A stretch of 34,715 nucleotides of DNA, taken from positions 1-34,715 of the forward strand of contig JACMKT010000136.1 in assembly GCA_014380005.1 (NCBI GenBank). Direction: 5' to 3'. Source of the stretch: Rhodospirillales bacterium (lineage in GTDB: Bacteria > Pseudomonadota > Alphaproteobacteria > Rhodospirillales > Magnetospirillaceae). Under the pieces are notes generated by a model. That model searched no databases and was not told where the DNA came from. It saw only the letters and a program-made list of their open reading frames with translations. Made by a program: the position numbers and the translations under genes. Of this stretch, positions 31,674 through 34,715 are shown in pieces (within the stretch, counting starts at the first letter, position 1; each line of letters opens with the position of its first letter).

Positions 31674-33962
31674 TTACCCTCGCTGGTGCGCGACCATTTG
31701 AGCGTCCACGGCGGCCAGGGCGGTGACATTGACAATGTTCCGCACTGTCGCCGAGGGCGTCAGGATATGCGCCGGCAAGGATGCACCCATGAGGATCGGA
31801 CCCACCGACAAGCCCTCGCCCAGCACCTTCAGCAGGTTGAACGAGATATTGGCGGCATCAAGGTTGGGCATGATCAACAAATTGGCTTGGCCCTTGAGGC
31901 GCGAATTGGGGAAGATGCGCTCGCGGATGTCTTCAGACAAGGCCGCATCGCCATGCATCTCACCTTCGACCTCAAGATAGGGGGCCCGCTCATGCAGTAT
32001 GGCCAGGGCTTCGCGCATTTTCTGCGCCGATTCGGTTTGGCGTGAGCCGAAGTTGGAGTGCGACATCAGCGCCACTTTCGGCTCGATACCGAAGCGGCGG
32101 ACCTCTTCGGCGGCCAGCAGGGTGGTCTCGACGATCTGCTGGGCGGTGGGGTCGGGGGTGACGTAGGTGTCGCAGATGAAGAAGGTGCCCTGGGGCATGA
32201 TCAGCAGGCTCATGGCTGCCGGCACGCGGACGCCTTCGCGCAGGCCGATCACGTCCACGATGTGGTGCAGGTGCTTGTCATAGCGCCCGATGGTGCCGCA
32301 GATCATGGCGTCCACTTCGCGGCGCTTGACCATCAGGGTGCCGATCACCGTGTTGCGGGTGCGCACCACGGTGCGGGCGTAATCGGGCGACACGCCCTTG
32401 CGGGCCTGCAGTTCGTGATAGGTGCGCCAGTAATCATTGTAGCGGGAATCGTTCTCGGGATCGCACAGCTCGAAATCCTCGTCGATCTTCAGACGCAGAT
32501 CCAGGTCTTCGATGCGCTTCAGGATCACGTCGCGACGGCCCACCAGCACGGGGAAGGCGACGCCTTCGTCCACCACGGCCTGGATGGCCATGAGCACCCG
32601 GCGGCCTTCGCCCTCGGTATAGACGATGCGGCGCAAATCCTGCTTGGCGCGGTCGAACACCGGCTTCATCACTAGGCCCGAGCGGAAGACGAATTGCGAC
32701 AGCTTTTCCAGATAGGCGTCGAAATCGATGATGGGGCGGCGGGCCACGCCGGAATTCATGGCCGCCTTGGCGACCGCCGGGGCGATCTTCAGGATCAGGC
32801 GCGAATCGAACGGCTTGGGGATCAGATATTCCGGGCCGAAGGACAATTGCTGCTCGCTATAGGCGGCGCGCACGCGTTCGTCGGACTCGGCCATGGCCAG
32901 CTCGGCCAGGGCATAGGTGGCCGCCAGCTTCATCTCTTCATTGATCTGCGTCGCGCCCACGTCCAGTGCGCCGCGGAAGATGTAGGGGAAGACCAGGACG
33001 TTGTTGACCTGATTGGGATAATCCGACCGGCCGGTGGCGATGATGGCGTCGGGGCGGACCGATTTGACTTCCTCGGGCAGGATTTCCGGGGTTGGGTTGG
33101 CCAGGGCGAAGACGATGGGTTTGTCGGCCATGGTCTCCACCATTTCCGGCGTCAGCACGCGCGGGGCGGACAGGCCCATGAAGATGTCGGCGCCGGGAAT
33201 CACGTCGGCCAGGGTCCGCGCGTCGGTCTCCTGGGCGAAGATTTCCTTATAGGGGTCCATCAATTCGTTGCGGCCCTTATAGACCACGCCCTTGATGTCG
33301 GTGACCCAGATGTTCTCGCGCTTGATGCCGACGCTGACCAGCAGGTTGAGGCAGGCCAGAGCGGCGGCGCCGGCGCCCGAGGCGACCAGACGGACTTCGC
33401 CGATATCCTTGCCGACGATGCGCAGGGCGTTGATCATGGCGGCGGCGACCACGATGGCGGTGCCATGCTGATCGTCATGCATCACCGGGATCTTCATGCG
33501 CGCCTTCAACTGGCGCTCGACCTCGAAGCATTCGGGGGCCTTGATGTCTTCCAGGTTGATGGCGCCGAAAGTGGGCTCCATGGACGCGATGATGTTGACC
33601 AGCTTATCGGGGTCAAGCTCTTCAAGTTCCATGTCGAAGACGTCGATGCCGGCGAACTTCTTGAACAGGACGCCCTTGCCCTCCATCACCGGCTTTGCCG
33701 CCAGCGGACCGATGGCGCCCAGGCCCAAAACGGCGGTGCCGTTGGTGACCACCGCAACAAGATTACCCTTGGCGGTGACCTCGACGGCCATCTCCGGGTC
33801 GGCCACGATGGCTTCGCAGGCCGCTGCCACGCCCGGGGAATAGGCCAGCGCAAGGTCGCGCTGGTTGGCTAAGGGCTTGGTAGCATTGACACTTATCTTC
33901 CCGGGGACAGGAAGGCGATGGTACTCCATCGCTGCGTCGCGCAGCTCATCGGACATGCTCAT
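31674..33962 (-). CDS. maeB: NADP-dependent malic enzyme, PTA-fused (MaeB type)
   Basis: A 762-aa two-part enzyme. The N-terminal malic enzyme (about 1-430) has [35 protein letters not shown] and the nucleotide-binding region [14 protein letters not shown]. The C-terminal phosphotransacetylase-like domain (about 440-762, MSHSNFGS) is regulatory in E. coli MaeB rather than catalytic. It decarboxylates malate to pyruvate with NADP+. The start is ATG 33962 or 33956; neither has a strong ribosome-binding site. The open frame extends to 34226, but the preceding residues are not part of the family. It heads the maeB-mgtE-rluA operon. A perfect 12-bp inverted repeat lies about 150 bp upstream. Confidence 0.95.
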   Translation of the reverse strand: MSMSDELRDAAMEYHRLPVPGKISVNATKPLANQRDLALAYSPGVAAACEAIVADPEMAVEVTAKGNLVAVVTNGTAVLGLGAIGPLAAKPVMEGKGVLFKKFAGIDVFDMELEELDPDKLVNIIASMEPTFGAINLEDIKAPECFEVERQLKARMKIPVMHDDQHGTAIVVAAAMINALRIVGKDIGEVRLVASGAGAAALACLNLLVSVGIKRENIWVTDIKGVVYKGRNELMDPYKEIFAQETDARTLADVIPGADIFMGLSAPRVLTPEMVETMADKPIVFALANPTPEILPEEVKSVRPDAIIATGRSDYPNQVNNVLVFPYIFRGALDVGATQINEEMKLAATYALAELAMAESDERVRAAYSEQQLSFGPEYLIPKPFDSRLILKIAPAVAKAAMNSGVARRPIIDFDAYLEKLSQFVFRSGLVMKPVFDRAKQDLRRIVYTEGEGRRVLMAIQAVVDEGVAFPVLVGRRDVILKRIEDLDLRLKIDEDFELCDPENDSRYNDYWRTYHELQARKGVSPDYARTVVRTRNTVIGTLMVKRREVDAMICGTIGRYDKHLHHIVDVIGLREGVRVPAAMSLLIMPQGTFFICDTYVTPDPTAQQIVETTLLAAEEVRRFGIEPKVALMSHSNFGSRQTESAQKMREALAILHERAPYLEVEGEMHGDAALSEDIRERIFPNSRLKGQANLLIMPNLDAANISFNLLKVLGEGLSVGPILMGASLPAHILTPSATVRNIVNVTALAAVDAQMVAHQRG

Positions 33963-34107
33963 GGGAGGGCGACCTCGAGTAATTTTATTATCTTGGGCGT
34001 TTGCCCGAAACGGGCGTTCCCGGCATACCCCTATCCGCAGGAAACGACAAGACCCGAAGGCGCAGAAGGGGCGCAGTTTTCGGAAATCCGATAATGGAAC
34101 GGCGGTT

Positions 34108-34139
34108 TTTGCATGGCTGGGCGGGGGCAGCCATGCAAA
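34108..34139. repeat. Perfect 12-bp inverted repeat upstream of maeB
   Basis: TTTGCATGGCTG (34108-34119) and CAGCCATGCAAA (34128-34139) flank an 8-nt G-rich loop. No T tract follows on either strand, so terminator function is unlikely. It lies between divergent genes, 146 bp from the maeB start and 77 bp from the small + ORF. It may be an operator or an RNA structure in a leader. Confidence 0.7.
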
Positions 34140-34215
34140 CAAGAGCCATATACAAGCTGGTGTAGGTGGAAGACCATATTCCCCATGATCGGCCACCCAG
34201 GGGGAGCCTGCCGGA

Positions 34216-34416
34216 ATGAGTGTCATTGATTTCGAGCGTTGGCGGGACCGTCGGCGCCAACGCCGTGCTGACGGCCAAATCGCCGCCTTGGCCTATATCC
34301 GCGAGGAGATTGAGGAGGCCGGCTTCCACATGGCCGCGGATTTGATCAGCTTGGCCGCCGCCAGCATCGCCGACCAATTGCGCAAGCCGCTGCACGCCAG
34401 CAACGATTACGACTGA
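34216..34416 (+). CDS. Small conserved-looking hypothetical protein (66 aa)
   Basis: I do not recognise a named family. The ORF starts at ATG 34216 after GGGGGAG. The product begins MSVIDFERWRDRRRQRRADG, a strongly basic helix, then an amphipathic/acidic helix (AALAYIREEIEEAGFHMAADLI) and an Ala-rich stretch with a short C-terminal tail. It has no signal peptide and no membrane segment, and is probably a small helical cytoplasmic protein. The composition resembles that of real genes, and a proper terminator follows 10 nt after the stop, which supports expression. It is divergent from maeB. Confidence 0.65.
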   Translation: MSVIDFERWRDRRRQRRADGQIAALAYIREEIEEAGFHMAADLISLAAASIADQLRKPLHASNDYD

Positions 34417-34426
34417 CCCCAAAAGC

Positions 34427-34467
34427 GAAACCCCCGCAGGCCAGGGCCCACGGGGGTTTCAAATTTT
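34427..34467 (+). terminator. Terminator between small ORF and tRNA-Leu
   Basis: A 10-bp perfect stem, GAAACCCCCG (34427-34436) and CGGGGGTTTC (34451-34460), with a 14-nt loop is followed by AAATTTT on the + strand. On the minus strand it is followed by GCTTTTGGGG, so it can also end the tRNA transcript. Confidence 0.85.
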
Positions 34468-34551
34468 GGTGCGACCGGGGAGACTCGAACTCCCACGACA
34501 TAAGCCACACGCACCTCAAGCGTGCGCGTCTACCAGTTCCGCCACGGTCGC
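34467..34551 (-). tRNA. tRNA-Leu (anticodon GAG)
   Basis: Read on the minus strand, an acceptor stem GCGACCG/CGGTCGC closes an 85-nt molecule with encoded CCA. The anticodon stem CACGC/GCGTG holds loop TTGAGGT, giving anticodon GAG (leucine, CUC/CUU). A long variable arm (GGC-TTAT-GTC) identifies a class II tRNA, and the T stem is GGGAG/CTCCC around TTCGAGT. All arms pair well. Confidence 0.95.
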
Positions 34552-34562
34552 ATAGCCGGTAG

Positions 34563-34606
34563 TCTCCCGAAGGTCAGGCCCAAGGAGGGGCTTGCCATTC
34601 GGGAGA
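34563..34606. other. Long imperfect hairpin between tRNA-Leu and lipB
   Basis: TCTCCCGAA (34563-34571) pairs with TTCGGGAGA (34598-34606). The inner GG(t)CAGGCCC pairs with GGGCTTGCC except for one bulged base and one unpaired A, leaving loop AAGGAG. The total is about 18 pairs including one G-T. It lies in the leader of lipB or in the promoter region of the tRNA. No T tract follows on either strand. Confidence 0.6.
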
Positions 34607-34659
34607 GAGGGGAATACCAAACTCCCCCCGGCGAATCAAGCGGACTTTCCAGGATGGTC

Positions 34660-34715
34660 ATGACTTCTTCCATCGAGTGGCGCATCAGCGACGAATTAAT
34701 CCCCTATGACGAGGC
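34660..34715 (+). CDS. lipB: Lipoyl(octanoyl) transferase LipB, N-terminal fragment
   Basis: The window ends 18 codons into this gene. The start MTSSIEWRISDELIPYDEA matches the beginning of LipB proteins (IEWxxSxxLxxYxEA), which move octanoyl groups from acyl carrier protein to lipoyl domains, the first step of lipoate synthesis in the cytoplasm. ATG 34660 is favoured over ATG 34654 because CAGGA lies at proper distance only from the former. Confidence is limited by the short fragment. Confidence 0.7.
   Translation, partial: MTSSIEWRISDELIPYDE

Noticed and set aside
33963-34226. N-terminal extension of maeB
   Set aside because: The open frame continues upstream, but its residues do not belong to the malic enzyme family and the stretch crosses the divergent intergenic region with its inverted repeat.

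Overview
The window reads as chromosomal DNA of a GC-rich alphaproteobacterium, most likely a Rhodospirillales member close to Magnetospirillum. That assignment is inference. It rests on an ATP12-type F1 assembly chaperone, an alphaproteobacterial-type CobC, the gene string degP-rarA / crcB-rluC / HAD / ATP12, two palindromic repeats of the CGTCATG...CATCCACG type common in alphaproteobacteria, and many sensor kinases. I see no prophage, insertion sequence, CRISPR array or rRNA.

Layout. 1-258: end of an endonuclease/exonuclease/phosphatase-fold protein. 522-4788 (+): NarL-type response regulator, methylglutaconyl-CoA-hydratase-like crotonase, membrane hybrid histidine kinase. 4919-7685 (+): overlapping operon of a CoA racemase/transferase, cobC and a HAD phosphatase. 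7675-9603 (-): soluble hybrid kinase whose first sensor is a LOV-like domain without the photoactive cysteine. 9965-11025 (+): divergent three-gene unit of a 79-aa protein, a 28-aa ORF and a LuxR-type regulator with a phospho-site-less receiver. 11073-14753 (-): HAD phosphatase, AsmA, ATP12. 14922-15599 (+): isolated secreted protein. 15660-21828 (-): degP-rarA-TMTC-like membrane protein, RlpA-like protein, crcB, rluC. 22084-25628 (-): response regulator, sensor kinase, HMG-CoA lyase and lone Hpt domain in one apparent operon. 25692-26492 (-): glycine-zipper lipoprotein plus a 17-kDa-antigen-like secreted protein. 26694-27813 (+): two lipoproteins. 27924-29243 (-): membrane class III nucleotidyl cyclase. 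29383-29583 (+): YjfB-like small protein. 29586-33962 (-): maeB-mgtE-rluA operon. 34216-34416 (+): small protein. Then tRNA-Leu(GAG) on the minus strand and the first codons of lipB.

How the genes may work together. Signalling dominates: two hybrid kinases of the same SHDLRQPLQA subtype, both ending in a receiver and lacking an Hpt; one free Hpt protein; one intact and one degenerate NarL/LuxR regulator; an OmpR-type pair; and a nucleotidyl cyclase. Together these contain all parts of a multistep phosphorelay, but the wiring is inference. Two steps of leucine breakdown (methylglutaconyl-CoA hydratase and HMG-CoA lyase) are present but far apart, and the lyase sits inside a signalling operon.

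The observations I rate highest are the Cys-less LOV-like kinase with its divergent small-ORF/pseudo-receiver operon, the RR-HK-HMG-CoA lyase-Hpt operon with a ribosome-binding site inside a hairpin loop, and a repeat present in two copies whose first stem shows compensatory base changes.
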